Source of the DNA: Burkholderia sp. Ax-1724
GTDB taxonomy: Bacteria > Pseudomonadota > Gammaproteobacteria > Burkholderiales > Burkholderiaceae
Reading direction: 5' to 3'
Length of the DNA stretch: 64,000 bases
Assembly (NCBI RefSeq): GCF_011752995.1
Contig: NZ_VWWL01000024.1
Coordinates: 1 to 64,000 of the forward strand
Below the pieces are notes generated by a model that did not search any database, was not told the DNA's origin, and worked only from the letters and a program-made list of their open reading frames with translations. Positions 17,716 to 26,470 of the stretch are shown piece after piece; the stretch's first letter is position 1; the number at the start of each line of letters is the position of its first letter. Position numbers and translations under genes: made by a program.

Positions 17716-17745
17716 TTGACACCCGTTACGGTATCGTGATTCAAT
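17716..17745 (+). promoter_or_regulatory. Promoter of the cupin/EutA-like cluster
   Basis: A perfect -35 box TTGACA (17716-17721), an 18-bp spacer and a -10-like TTCAAT (17740-17745) precede the cupin gene. The start site would be near 17752, inside the operator repeats at 17747-17788. Confidence 0.6.
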
Positions 17746-17746
17746 C

Positions 17747-17788
17747 ATGTCGTTCCATATAAGCGTATGTCGTTCCTTATAAAGGAAC
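17747..17788 (+). promoter_or_regulatory. Probable IclR-type operator
   Basis: The 16-base unit ATGTCGTTCC(A/T)TATAA occurs twice in direct orientation (17747-17762 and 17767-17782), spaced 20 bp, two helix turns. The second copy is part of a perfect palindrome GTTCCTT-ATA-AAGGAAC (17772-17788). This GTTCC-N-GGAAC form resembles operators of IclR-family regulators of aromatic catabolism. No IclR gene is in the window. The regulator family is inferred. Confidence 0.65.
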
Positions 17789-17839
17789 AACTGAGGCGGT
17801 CTTTGCCTGAAAGATCAGCCCGTAAAAGGAGAGATAGCG

Positions 17840-19060
17840 ATGCCGCATGAAAAAGACCTTGCCCACTGGCATGAACCCGCTGGACACAAGAAAGCCGGTT
17901 TTGGCGAGTTCAAGAAGCAACCGACGCCCTATGACATTTTCATGGAAAGCGAAGGTGTTCCGGTCTTCCGTGACATCGGTATCAAGGACGTGCGCGATCT
18001 GCCGATGGTGGAATGGAAGCGTAAGGGCGGCCGTGGCCACTACATCCAGCTGCTGGGCACAGAAACGAAGTGGGGCTGCTATGTGGTTGAAGTGCCCGCA
18101 GGCGGTGCACTGAACCCCGAAAAGCACATGTTCGAAGAAATCTACTGGGTGGTCGAAGGCCGCGGCACCACCGAGGTTTGGCTCGAAGGCGAAGGCCGCA
18201 AGCACGTCTTCGAATGGCAAGCCGGTTCGATGTTCTCGATTCCGATGAACGCATGGTTCCGCATCGTCGACGGCTCGAACTCGGGCGCGATCCTGCTCGC
18301 CGGCAACACGGCACCGAATGTGATGAACCAGATCAACAACGTCGAAGCGGTGTTTAACAACCCGTTCGTGTTCCGTGATCGCTTCAGCGCAGACGAAGAC
18401 TTCTACAAGCCGCGCGACGAGATCGAAACGGATCCGGTCCGCGGTCTTGCCCGTCGTCGTACCAACCTGATTACCGATGCGGTTAACTGCGATCTGCCGC
18501 TGGACAACCGTCGTTCGCCGGGCTATCGCCGCGTTGAGCCGTTTATGACGGAAAACTGCTTCTATTTCTGGATCGGCCAGCACGAACAGGGCCGCTACTC
18601 GAAGGCCCACGCTCACACGTCGGCAGCAATCCTCATCTGCCTGAAGGGCGAAGGCTATACGTACACGTGGCCGGAAGAATGCGGCGAAAACCCGTGGGCC
18701 GACGGTCACGCAGACAAGGTTCGTCGCCTCGACTACGGTTACGGCGGTATGGTTACCGCGGCGCCGGGCGGCGCACGCTGGTACCACCAGCACTTCAGCA
18801 CGTCCAGGGAGCCGTTCCGTCTGACGGCATGGTTTGGGCCGCACAACCCGGGCCGCGATCCGGGTGCCCCGGGTTCGAAGCACAACGACTACACGGCTCA
18901 GGACGTCGGTTCTGGCGGCACGGCTATCCCTTACTGGATGGAAGATCCGTACATTCGTCAAGAGTACGAAGCACGCCTCACGAAGAACGGGGTCCAAAGT
19001 CGTATGGATTCGTCGTGGTACGTCAAGCCGGAAAAGAATGTCGGTGACTCGGTGGTCTAA
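17840..19060 (+). CDS. Double cupin protein (ethanolamine ammonia-lyase-activating-protein-like)
   Basis: The 406-aa protein has two cupin folds. In the first (about residues 65-150), EEIYWVVEGRGTTEVW and the proline loop GSMFSIPMNAWFRI are clear. In the second (about 250-350), YSKAHAHTSAAILICLKGEGY supplies the metal-ligand histidines, completed by GARWYHQHF. Relatives are sometimes labelled ethanolamine ammonia-lyase-activating proteins, apparently from their link to EutA-like genes; the true activity, enzyme or chaperone, is unknown. A strong ribosome site (AAAAGGAGAGA) and an operator-controlled promoter precede it. A terminator hairpin separates it from the EutA-like gene, suggesting it is made in excess. 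No EutBC is present. Confidence 0.75.
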   Translation: MPHEKDLAHWHEPAGHKKAGFGEFKKQPTPYDIFMESEGVPVFRDIGIKDVRDLPMVEWKRKGGRGHYIQLLGTETKWGCYVVEVPAGGALNPEKHMFEEIYWVVEGRGTTEVWLEGEGRKHVFEWQAGSMFSIPMNAWFRIVDGSNSGAILLAGNTAPNVMNQINNVEAVFNNPFVFRDRFSADEDFYKPRDEIETDPVRGLARRRTNLITDAVNCDLPLDNRRSPGYRRVEPFMTENCFYFWIGQHEQGRYSKAHAHTSAAILICLKGEGYTYTWPEECGENPWADGHADKVRRLDYGYGGMVTAAPGGARWYHQHFSTSREPFRLTAWFGPHNPGRDPGAPGSKHNDYTAQDVGSGGTAIPYWMEDPYIRQEYEARLTKNGVQSRMDSSWYVKPEKNVGDSVV

Positions 19061-19082
19061 CGCGTTCGCGTAGTTAGTCCAT

Positions 19083-19118
19083 AGGGCTGTGTTCTTTCGG
19101 GGACACAGCCCTAACTTT
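19083..19118 (+). terminator. Intracistronic hairpin between the cupin and EutA-like genes
   Basis: A perfect 10-bp stem AGGGCTGTGT/ACACAGCCCT (19083-19092 with 19103-19112) with a 10-nt loop is followed by AACTTTTA. It fits a partial terminator or RNA-stabilising hairpin. It lies inside the longer upstream frame of the next gene, which supports the start at 19137. Confidence 0.75.
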
Positions 19119-19136
19119 TATGTATTGGAGACAAGC

Positions 19137-20690
19137 ATGAACAGTGAGACGCAAGAAGGTCGCATCTTCTTTACCGATACCGGCCGGAGCCTGGAGGAAG
19201 AAGACGAAATCGAACTAACCAGCGTGGGCATCGACGTCGGGTCCTCCACTTCCCACATGGTCGTTTCGCGCATCGTTCTCGAACGCACGACCACGCGTTA
19301 CATCGTTGCGGAACGTACGATTCTTCACGAATCGGATATCTTGCTTACACCCTATACCGACGACCTGACTATCGATGAGGCCCGGCTGGGTGCGTTCATT
19401 GATGAGCAATACCAGAAGGCAGGGGTCACGCCCGAACAGATTGATACCGGCGCCCTGATCCTCACCGGGTTGGCGGTCCGCCGTCGTAACGCACGCGCAA
19501 TCGCGGATCTGTTTGCCGCGCAGGCGGGCAAATTCGTTTCGGTCTCGGCTGGCGACGGCCTCGAATCCATGCTGGCGGCATTCGGTTCCGGCGCGGTCTT
19601 GCGAGCACTGCGTCAAGGCACCCGTCTCCTCCACCTGGATATTGGCGGCGGGACCACGAAGATCGCTATCTGTGAAGAAGGCGAGGTCAAAAGCGTTACC
19701 GCTATCGACATCGGCGCCCGCATCATTACCCTCGACGAAAAAGGCCGAATTGCTCGTGTCGAAGCCGCAGGCGAGCGTTTTGCCCGCGAGCTTGGCGCCA
19801 CGCTGACCGTGGGTGATCCTCCGCTTCCAGGTGTACTGGAGGCCATCGTTGACCGCATGGCCGAGCGCCTGTGTGACGCGTCGATGAAAAACGGCGCGGA
19901 ACTCGATCCGGCAACTGCTTCATTGCTGCGTCTCCCGCCACTGGCAGGCGCTCGGGTCCCCGATCTCGTCACGTTCTCCGGTGGTGTTTCGGAATACGTT
20001 TACGGCCGCGAAACGCGGGTATTCGGTGACTTGGGCTTGATGTTGGCCGCCGCTGTTCGCAAGCGCATCGAAGCCTCGGGAGCCGAAATCAAGGAAACGG
20101 ATGAGGGTATCCGGGCTACGGTCGTCGGCGCCTCGCAATACACGGTTCAAGTGAGCGGCAGCACAGTTTACGTCGAACCGCAGTCGGTGCTTCCCTTGCG
20201 CAATCTCCCGGTGGTGGTTCTCGATCTGGATCTTGAGCCGGATCAACTCGACCCCAAGGACATCGAAAAGGCAGTGACGACAGCGCTCGAGCGGATGGAC
20301 CTGCAGGAGGACACGAAATGCGTCGCTCTCTTCTACCGGTTTGCCGGGACGGCATTCTATCGCCGGATGGACGCGTTTGTTGTCGGTGTCATGAACGCCA
20401 TGCGCATGCGGATCGAAGCCGGGCAACCTATCGTCCTGGTCGGAGAGGGCGATGTCGGCGGCTTGATCGGTATCCACTTCAAGCGGGAACGTGGTCTCCC
20501 GGTGCCTATCGTTTCCATTGACGGGATCTCGCTCAAGGAATTCGATTTCGTCGACATCGGCGAACTGCTTCCCACGGCCTCAGCGGCACCTGTGGTGATC
20601 AAATCCCTGGTGTTCCCGGCGTCAAGCGGCTTGGGCCAAACCGCATTCGAACCCGTGACCGAAATCGCAACCGAAGCCGCGGCCGAATAG
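19137..20690 (+). CDS. EutA-like ATPase (adenosylcobalamin lyase reactivase family)
   Basis: The 517-aa protein belongs to the ASKHA fold. The phosphate-1 loop is GIDVGSSTSHMVVS (about residues 31-44), the phosphate-2 loop LHLDIGGGTTKIAI, and the adenosine motif VTFSGGVSEYVYG. Classical EutA reactivates B12-dependent ethanolamine ammonia-lyase by swapping damaged cofactor using ATP. Neither eutB nor eutC occurs in 64 kb, so the partner here is different or encoded elsewhere. The ATG at 19137 has GGAG six bases upstream. An iminopeptidase-like hydrolase starts 10 bp after its stop. Confidence 0.82.
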   Translation: MNSETQEGRIFFTDTGRSLEEEDEIELTSVGIDVGSSTSHMVVSRIVLERTTTRYIVAERTILHESDILLTPYTDDLTIDEARLGAFIDEQYQKAGVTPEQIDTGALILTGLAVRRRNARAIADLFAAQAGKFVSVSAGDGLESMLAAFGSGAVLRALRQGTRLLHLDIGGGTTKIAICEEGEVKSVTAIDIGARIITLDEKGRIARVEAAGERFARELGATLTVGDPPLPGVLEAIVDRMAERLCDASMKNGAELDPATASLLRLPPLAGARVPDLVTFSGGVSEYVYGRETRVFGDLGLMLAAAVRKRIEASGAEIKETDEGIRATVVGASQYTVQVSGSTVYVEPQSVLPLRNLPVVVLDLDLEPDQLDPKDIEKAVTTALERMDLQEDTKCVALFYRFAGTAFYRRMDAFVVGVMNAMRMRIEAGQPIVLVGEGDVGGLIGIHFKRERGLPVPIVSIDGISLKEFDFVDIGELLPTASAAPVVIKSLVFPASSGLGQTAFEPVTEIATEAAAE

Positions 20691-20700
20691 GGGACTAGCG

Positions 20701-21654
20701 ATGCCCTATCTGCGCGATCTTTATCCCCCGAGCACGGCTCGCGAATCCGGTTGGATGGATGTCAGTGGAGGTCATCGCGTTTTCTGGGAGGCTCATGGCA
20801 ATCCCACGGGTATTCCCTTGCTGCATCTATGCGGGGGCCCTGGTGGTTTTCCTGGCCGCCAGGATTCCCGGTTCTTTAACCCCATGGGTTATCGAATTGT
20901 GCTCATTCACCCACGTGGGGCCGGTCGTTCTACGCCTGCGGCCAGCGTAGAACATAACACGATGGCCGATCAGATCTCCGATATCGAGCAGCTACGCACC
21001 CTGCTTGGTGTTGAACGCTGGATTGTTTCCGGCGCATCCTGGGGGACTACCGTGGCCTTGGTCTATGCGCAAACCCACCGGCAAAGAGTCCGTGCTCTGC
21101 TGCTGCGCGGCGTTTTTCTTTGCACCGAAAACGAACTGGAGTGGCTTTACGGAGGGGGCGCCGGTCGCCTGCATCCTGAGGCCTGGGCACGGTTTTCCGG
21201 GTGGACCCGGGCCGCAGGGCATCAAGATCTTTTACAGGCCTACGGAGAGGCTTTGAATTGCGGCATCCCCGAAGAGGAATACGAGGCGGCTTATGAGTGG
21301 TGCGCCTGGGAAAATCATTTGGCCGGATTTCGGGATCAGGAGCGCGACACGGAGCCGCAAACGAAAGCGCAGGAATTGGCGATGGCTCGCATCTCCGTGC
21401 ACTACTTCCTGAATGAAGGATTTTTATCACCTCATCAGCTAGTCAGTCATGCAGGTCAATTGCACGACATTCCCGGTACGTTAATTCATGGTAGCTGTGA
21501 CGAGGTTACCCCTATAGGCGTATACCCTTTAATGCAGGCGTGGAGAACGTCAGTGTTTCACCTTGTGGATGGCGGAACCCATGTAAGCAGTGACCATCCA
21601 GGAATGATCGATTGCATTATTCGCAACTCAAGTGAGTTGATGAGTTTGAAATAG
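20701..21654 (+). CDS. Prolyl iminopeptidase-like alpha/beta hydrolase
   Basis: The 317-aa hydrolase has the prolyl aminopeptidase layout: N-terminal PYLRDLYPP, then the oxyanion region LCGGPGGFPG, RGAGRSTP, the nucleophile serine in GASWGTTVAL (about residue 119), a helical cap rich in Trp/Glu (EAAYEWCAWE), and a C-terminal GSCDEVTP and DGGTHVSS with the catalytic Asp and His. Family members have HGGPG; here the His is Cys. It may act on a small amide or ester rather than a proline peptide. It follows the EutA-like gene by 10 bp. Base composition becomes visibly AT-richer toward its 3' end, a sign of foreign origin. Confidence 0.82.
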   Translation: MPYLRDLYPPSTARESGWMDVSGGHRVFWEAHGNPTGIPLLHLCGGPGGFPGRQDSRFFNPMGYRIVLIHPRGAGRSTPAASVEHNTMADQISDIEQLRTLLGVERWIVSGASWGTTVALVYAQTHRQRVRALLLRGVFLCTENELEWLYGGGAGRLHPEAWARFSGWTRAAGHQDLLQAYGEALNCGIPEEEYEAAYEWCAWENHLAGFRDQERDTEPQTKAQELAMARISVHYFLNEGFLSPHQLVSHAGQLHDIPGTLIHGSCDEVTPIGVYPLMQAWRTSVFHLVDGGTHVSSDHPGMIDCIIRNSSELMSLK

Positions 21655-21747
21655 GTGGCAGGTAACTCCCCATTCCTTAAGTATCGTGTACATCACATAC
21701 TCCGTCACTCGTGTATGCACTACGCTGGCAGCTGGAGATCATCGATA

Positions 21748-23082
21748 ATGGATTACGAAGTAAATTCACAAACGATTCGCATCACTGAGTTTGTCGACGA
21801 ACAAAAGATTGGCCCATTCATCTGGACAGTCGTATTCATTGGCTTTCTATGCCAACTTTGTGACGGCTATGATCTTTCGGCCGCCGCATTTACGGCGATT
21901 GGTATCGCCAGCGAGTTCGGGATCGAGAAACACGCCTTGGCCCCTCTGTTCAGTGCCGGTCTCTTCGGTATGCTGTTTGGTGCCCTGGGTTTCGGCTACA
22001 TCGGCGACCGCTGGGGCCGGCGTGTGGCTATCCTCTCTGCGGCACTGCTTTGTAGTACGTTTACCCTGCTTAGCGCGACTGCCGAATCCTTTTCTACACT
22101 GATCGTTTTCCGCTTCTTCACCGGCGTTGCTCTCGGAGGCCTGCCTGCAAATACAGTGGCTCTGACAGCCGAATACGCACCGCAGCGTAAGCGCGCGTTG
22201 TTGATCACGATGATGTTTGTGGGTATGACTTTTGGCGGTGCTCTGCCGGGCCAGCTAGGAAGCATCATTCACCCTACGCAATGGCGCCTGATTTTCACCA
22301 TCGGTGGTGTGGCTCCGCTGGTAACCGCAGTCCTGGCGTACTTCTTCCTGCCTGAGTCGATCAAGTTCCTGGTCGTACGTAACCCGCACGATCCGCAGAT
22401 CGTGAAGCTTGCGCGCCGGATCCGTCCGGAGTTGAACATCCCGGTCGAGCCGAGATTTCAGATCCATCACCTTGCGGAAAAGAAATTCCACGTCAGCCAA
22501 CTCTTTGAAGGCAATCTGCGCATCATCACTCCACTCATTTGGGTGATGTCGGTCACGAACCTGTTCGCGAACTTCTTCATGAACAGTTGGATGCCGACCC
22601 TTCTGCATTCGCTGGGCCTGAACCCGCACCAGGCCGAACACGCTGCCTCCATGTACTACCTGGGTGGTGTTCTCGGGGGCCTTCTGATGTCGTTGATGCT
22701 TGATCGAGGGCGTCTTTGGGTCGTGCCGCTGTATATGGCGCTCGGAGCCGTGGCGGCCCTGTTCCTGGGGCAGCAAACGCACTTCGTTACGCTCGCCCTT
22801 GGCGTGTTCGGTATCGGTCTCTTCATCCTGGGTACGCAGTCGGGTACGAATGCTCTGATGGCCGTTTGCTACCCAACTCAGATTCGCGCTTCGGGTACGG
22901 GTTGGGCACACGGTCTGGGACGCTTTGGCGCAATTGCAGGTCCCTTGACCGGCGGCGAACTGATCCGCATGCACGTGCACATGGCACAGATCTTTTGGGC
23001 GCCGGCAATCATGTCGGTCATCGGTTGCGTGGCCACGATTTGGCTCTCGCGTGTGGCACGGCATCGCTTCCCGAAGAAGTAA
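21748..23082 (+). CDS. MFS transporter, aromatic acid:H+ symporter (AAHS) family
   Basis: The 444-aa carrier has 12 predicted helices. The AAHS motif CDGYDLSAAAF is in helix 1, the MFS loop GYIGDRWGRRVA lies between helices 2 and 3, and a second loop DRGRLW occurs in the C-half. Characterised AAHS members import benzoate-type acids, so an aromatic or related carboxylate is the likely substrate of the cluster. The ATG at 21748 follows GGAG and gives the expected N-terminus; the frame is open 31 codons upstream. It is the last gene of the cupin/EutA-like cluster. Confidence 0.85.
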   Translation: MDYEVNSQTIRITEFVDEQKIGPFIWTVVFIGFLCQLCDGYDLSAAAFTAIGIASEFGIEKHALAPLFSAGLFGMLFGALGFGYIGDRWGRRVAILSAALLCSTFTLLSATAESFSTLIVFRFFTGVALGGLPANTVALTAEYAPQRKRALLITMMFVGMTFGGALPGQLGSIIHPTQWRLIFTIGGVAPLVTAVLAYFFLPESIKFLVVRNPHDPQIVKLARRIRPELNIPVEPRFQIHHLAEKKFHVSQLFEGNLRIITPLIWVMSVTNLFANFFMNSWMPTLLHSLGLNPHQAEHAASMYYLGGVLGGLLMSLMLDRGRLWVVPLYMALGAVAALFLGQQTHFVTLALGVFGIGLFILGTQSGTNALMAVCYPTQIRASGTGWAHGLGRFGAIAGPLTGGELIRMHVHMAQIFWAPAIMSVIGCVATIWLSRVARHRFPKK

Positions 23083-23527
23083 CCGAAGACTGTAGTCGTT
23101 CCCCGGGGTTTTGTGGAGTTGCCCCTGTAACTCAGGACACACGGACACCGTTAGATGGATGACGCCGCTGTACGCTGAGGAAAGCGAATGCTCTTTGCCG
23201 ATCCATCGCCGACGGTTGAGTCGTCGCGGTTCCAACGGCAGGTTTCAGAGTGGAACGGCCCTACAGCGCCTTCGTCCATGGACTCGTATTCGGTCGAAGC
23301 CGACAGTCGCCGATTGGACACAGCACGGCCGCTGTGGGTCACATTGCGGCCATTCGCAAACCGGTGCCTGTGAACGTTTGCTATCTCTATCGATGAATGA
23401 GTCTCACCGACCCGAGCGGCGAGTGGACATGTAAAGACAGGCGCTTGAAATGCGCGCGATAACGTCCACTCGGAACGCCATGTCGGCATTCGCGCGAGCT
23501 TGTGTCGACCAACCAGCCGCATCCAGC
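23083..23527. other. Gap without a recognisable gene
   Basis: The 445 bp between the AAHS carrier and the convergent hxlR-type gene hold no frame that looks like protein, no RNA gene and no clear repeat. A short CCCCGGGGTTTT near 23102-23113 may help end the upstream operon. Confidence 0.5.
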
Positions 23528-23872
23528 TTAGCGGTCTGCATTGGCGTTGCCAGAGATGTTTCTCCCCTTCAACCACAGCCCAAACTCCTTCAGTACCGCC
23601 ACTACGGGTTCCAGGCGCTGGCCATCTTCCGTCAGCGTGTACTCCACACGCACAGGGGAAGTCGGGAAAACAGTACGCCGAACGAGCCCGGCATCTTCAA
23701 GCGCGCGTAGGTCTAGCGTCAGCATCCGTTGCGAGATTTGCGGGACATCACGGCGTAAATCGTTGAATCGCTTCGGGCCATCTATCAAATACGAGGCAAT
23801 CAGCAAGCGCCATCGACCACCGATCAGGCGCATTGACTCCTCGACAGAACAGCCAGACAGGTTCTCTTTCAT
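23528..23872 (-). CDS. HxlR-family transcriptional regulator
   Basis: The 114-aa winged-helix protein starts with the HxlR pattern CSVEESMRLIGGRWRLLIASYLIDGPKRFNDLRR, then ISQRMLTLDLRALEDAGLVRR as the recognition helix and PVRVEYTLTEDGQRLEPVV as the wing. It is divergent from the GST gene, and a perfect 12-bp inverted repeat lies 15 bp upstream of its start. Autoregulation and control of the GST are therefore likely. HxlR proteins often sense reactive electrophiles. Confidence 0.92.
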   Translation of the reverse strand: MKENLSGCSVEESMRLIGGRWRLLIASYLIDGPKRFNDLRRDVPQISQRMLTLDLRALEDAGLVRRTVFPTSPVRVEYTLTEDGQRLEPVVAVLKEFGLWLKGRNISGNANADR

Positions 23873-23887
23873 GTTGGTCTCGAAACA

Positions 23888-23920
23888 GTCATCTAGGTAT
23901 ATTTTTTGTACCTAGATGAC
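23888..23920. promoter_or_regulatory. Operator between hxlR and GST genes
   Basis: A perfect palindrome GTCATCTAGGTA-N9-TACCTAGATGAC has an AT-rich centre (TATTTTTTG). It is the obvious binding site for the dimeric HxlR protein encoded next to it and would cover the hxlR promoter. Confidence 0.85.
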
Positions 23921-24024
23921 ACTTTACTGCCTTCTTCCATTTTTAAACCTGATTCTTACAATCATGGCTGTTCGCCTTGGCGCCGAGTGCGACACATGTC
24001 ATCTAACGAATCGAGGACTGACTT

Positions 24025-24657
24025 ATGAAGCTGTATTACATACCAGCCGCATGTTCGCTGTCGCCACACATCGTCGCCAGGGAGTTGGGGCTGGAAATCC
24101 AGTTGATAAAAGTCGACTACAAGACACATCGCACCGAGGACGATCGTGACTTCTACGAGATGAGCCCTTTCGGCTATGTTCCGCTGCTGGAACTGGACGA
24201 CGGTACAACCCTGCGCGAGGGGCCCGCGATTGTTCAGTATCTTGCAGATTTGAAACCGGATGCGAATCTTGCTCCTGCAAACGGCATTGTTGATCGATAT
24301 CGATTGCAGGAGTGGTTGAGCTTTCTGACATCTGAGATTCACAAAGGCTTTATCCCGTTGCTTTACGCGCGGCTGGCTGGTCAGTACGGCGTCGAGACCG
24401 CGAAGCCCAGGTTGGAAAGCCGGTATGCGTGGTTAAACGAACATCTGGCAGGCAACAACTACCTCATGGGCGGCACGTACACTGTCGCCGATGCTTACCT
24501 CTATGCGCTCACGCAATGGGGTCAGGCCGCGTGGTTAGAACCCACTTACAACGCGAACATCTCATACGATGGACTGGACAATCTCAAGGGTTGGTATCAG
24601 CGAATGCGTCAGCGGCCCGCTGTCAGGAGCGCGCTGGATTTCGAAGGGTTGAAGTAG
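24025..24657 (+). CDS. Glutathione S-transferase, bacterial beta class-like
   Basis: The 210-aa cytosolic enzyme conjugates glutathione to electrophiles. The N-terminal thioredoxin-like domain has MKLYYIPAACSLSPHIVARE (the beta-class Cys/Ser region) and the cis-proline glutathione site GYVPLLELDDG with LREGPAIVQYL. The C-terminal helical domain has the N-capping motif TVADAYLYALTQW. A perfect operator for the divergent HxlR regulator precedes it and a hairpin with a T-run follows, so it is a single-gene regulated unit for detoxification. Confidence 0.92.
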   Translation: MKLYYIPAACSLSPHIVARELGLEIQLIKVDYKTHRTEDDRDFYEMSPFGYVPLLELDDGTTLREGPAIVQYLADLKPDANLAPANGIVDRYRLQEWLSFLTSEIHKGFIPLLYARLAGQYGVETAKPRLESRYAWLNEHLAGNNYLMGGTYTVADAYLYALTQWGQAAWLEPTYNANISYDGLDNLKGWYQRMRQRPAVRSALDFEGLK

Positions 24658-24670
24658 CCGTCCGCGGTCC

Positions 24671-24693
24671 AGGCTCGACTGAGCGTCGAGCCT
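24671..24693 (+). terminator. Terminator of the GST gene
   Basis: A 9-bp perfect stem AGGCTCGAC/GTCGAGCCT with a 5-nt loop lies 14 bp after the stop codon; TTTT follows further downstream. The rest of the gap to 24968 shows nothing recognisable. Confidence 0.7.
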
Positions 24694-24968
24694 CGGAATG
24701 CTGGTTTTCGAACGGACAGTCTTCACGGTCGGGGGAGTGTCCGCGGGACACGCAGGCCCGGCCGTCTGAGATGAGTATTCGAGTAGCACTTCGTGGCCGG
24801 TTGCACGCGTTCAGTGTTCGACCTCGTAAGCTATTGGTCACATACATTCGCCTGGGTCAGTGGTAACTCTTTGACTTCTTGGTTACCAAGCGCAACCCGC
24901 CACTATCAGCCACCCGCGAGCAATGCGACGTAGCCACCCATATCACCCTAATCTGGAGCCAGTAGTTC

Positions 24969-26183
24969 ATGCAGACCGAATCGCCAATCCGCGTCCTTCG
25001 CCTGATTCCTCGCACCGTGTGGGTTCTGGGCTGTGTCAGCCTGCTGATGGATGTCTCCTCCGAGATCATCCATAGTCTGTTACCTATGTTCCTGATGGTT
25101 GGCCTCGGGGCGAACGCCGCCACGATCGGCGTCATCGAGGGTATCGCGGAAGCCACGGCACCCGTCGTCAAGGTGTTCTCCGGAACGCTGAGCGACTATC
25201 TCGGCAACCGCAAATGGCTGGCGGTGACGGGGTACGGACTCGGCGCACTCAGCAAGCCGCTGTTTGCGATTGCGCCGACAATCGGCATCGTCGTGACCGC
25301 ACGGATTATCGACCGGGTTGGCAAGGGAGTGAGAGGCGCGCCACGGGATGCCCTGGTGGCTGACGTGACCCCCGTGCACCTGCGCGGTGCCGCGTATGGA
25401 TTGAGGCAGTCGCTCGACACCGTGGGTGCGTTTCTCGGGCCGCTGCTTGCCGTTGTCGTCATGCTGACGTGGGCGGACAACTTCCGGCTCGCTTTCTGGC
25501 TCGCCGTCATCCCGGGATGGCTCGCTGTCGCACTGCTGACGTTCGGAATCGCAGAGCCTGCACACGCACTCGGCACGAAGCGCGTCAACCCGATTCACTG
25601 GGATAGCCTGAGGCAGTTGGATCGGACCTACTGGTGGGTCGTCCTGGTTGGCGGTGTGTTCGCGCTGGCGCGTTTCAGCGAAGCGTTCCTGGTGTTGCGC
25701 GCGATGCACAGCGGTGTCCCCGTTGCGCTCGTTCCTCTCGTGATGGTCGCGATGAACGTCGTTTATTCTCTCTCCGCTTATCCGTTCGGCAAGCTGGCGG
25801 ATACGACGAGCCATACGAGGCTGATGGTTGCGGGCTTGTTCGTACTGGTTGTCGCCGACGTTGTACTCGCCGGCAGTGCCCATTGGGGGGCCGTGCTGAC
25901 TGGAGTCGCGCTTTGGGGCTTGCATATGGGAATGACGCAGGGACTGCTAGCGACGATGGTGGCCCATGCTGCGCCTCCCGGTCTACGAGGTACGGCCTTC
26001 GGTTTTTTCAATCTCCTGAGCGGTATCGTGACGCTCGCCTCCAGTGTCATTGCCGGCATCCTGTGGGATGGACTCGGCGCGCCGACTACGTTTTATGCGG
26101 GAGCGGCGTTCAGTGTTCTGACTGCGGCACTGCTTCTGTGCAAGTCACGGCCGTCGGAAGCGGCGCGCAGTGGTTTGCAGTAG
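24969..26183 (+). CDS. MFS transporter
   Basis: The 404-aa carrier has about 12 hydrophobic helices. The N-terminus SLLMDVSSEIIHSLLPMFL and the loop DRVGKGVRGAPRDALVADV place it in a widespread MFS subgroup of unknown substrate. The loop GKLADTTSHTRLM marks the start of the second half. GGAG lies about 12 bp before the ATG. It stands alone with no regulator beside it; the next 287 bp on its 3' side contain nothing recognisable. Confidence 0.85.
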   Translation: MQTESPIRVLRLIPRTVWVLGCVSLLMDVSSEIIHSLLPMFLMVGLGANAATIGVIEGIAEATAPVVKVFSGTLSDYLGNRKWLAVTGYGLGALSKPLFAIAPTIGIVVTARIIDRVGKGVRGAPRDALVADVTPVHLRGAAYGLRQSLDTVGAFLGPLLAVVVMLTWADNFRLAFWLAVIPGWLAVALLTFGIAEPAHALGTKRVNPIHWDSLRQLDRTYWWVVLVGGVFALARFSEAFLVLRAMHSGVPVALVPLVMVAMNVVYSLSAYPFGKLADTTSHTRLMVAGLFVLVVADVVLAGSAHWGAVLTGVALWGLHMGMTQGLLATMVAHAAPPGLRGTAFGFFNLLSGIVTLASSVIAGILWDGLGAPTTFYAGAAFSVLTAALLLCKSRPSEAARSGLQ

Positions 26184-26470
26184 CGCAGGCACGGAACAAC
26201 GCGTAGGAGGCAGGTTGCTGTACCGTCGGCCCGTTTGGAGCATTCGATCGGGGTAGCAAGATCGTTGACGACACAGGGCTGCGCCTCTGCTTTATGGCGG
26301 CGAAGTCTGAGGGGTAGTCTTTGGAAGGACACGCTCACAATGCGGCCATTGCGGCCGTCGGCACGATCGCGGACCATGGGCCGCTATGGGTTGCTCTGCA
26401 GTCGTTAGACCGCTCACTACTTATGGATGAAAAGGGAGAACTCAGCCATTGGGTTTTGCTGATCCCCGTG

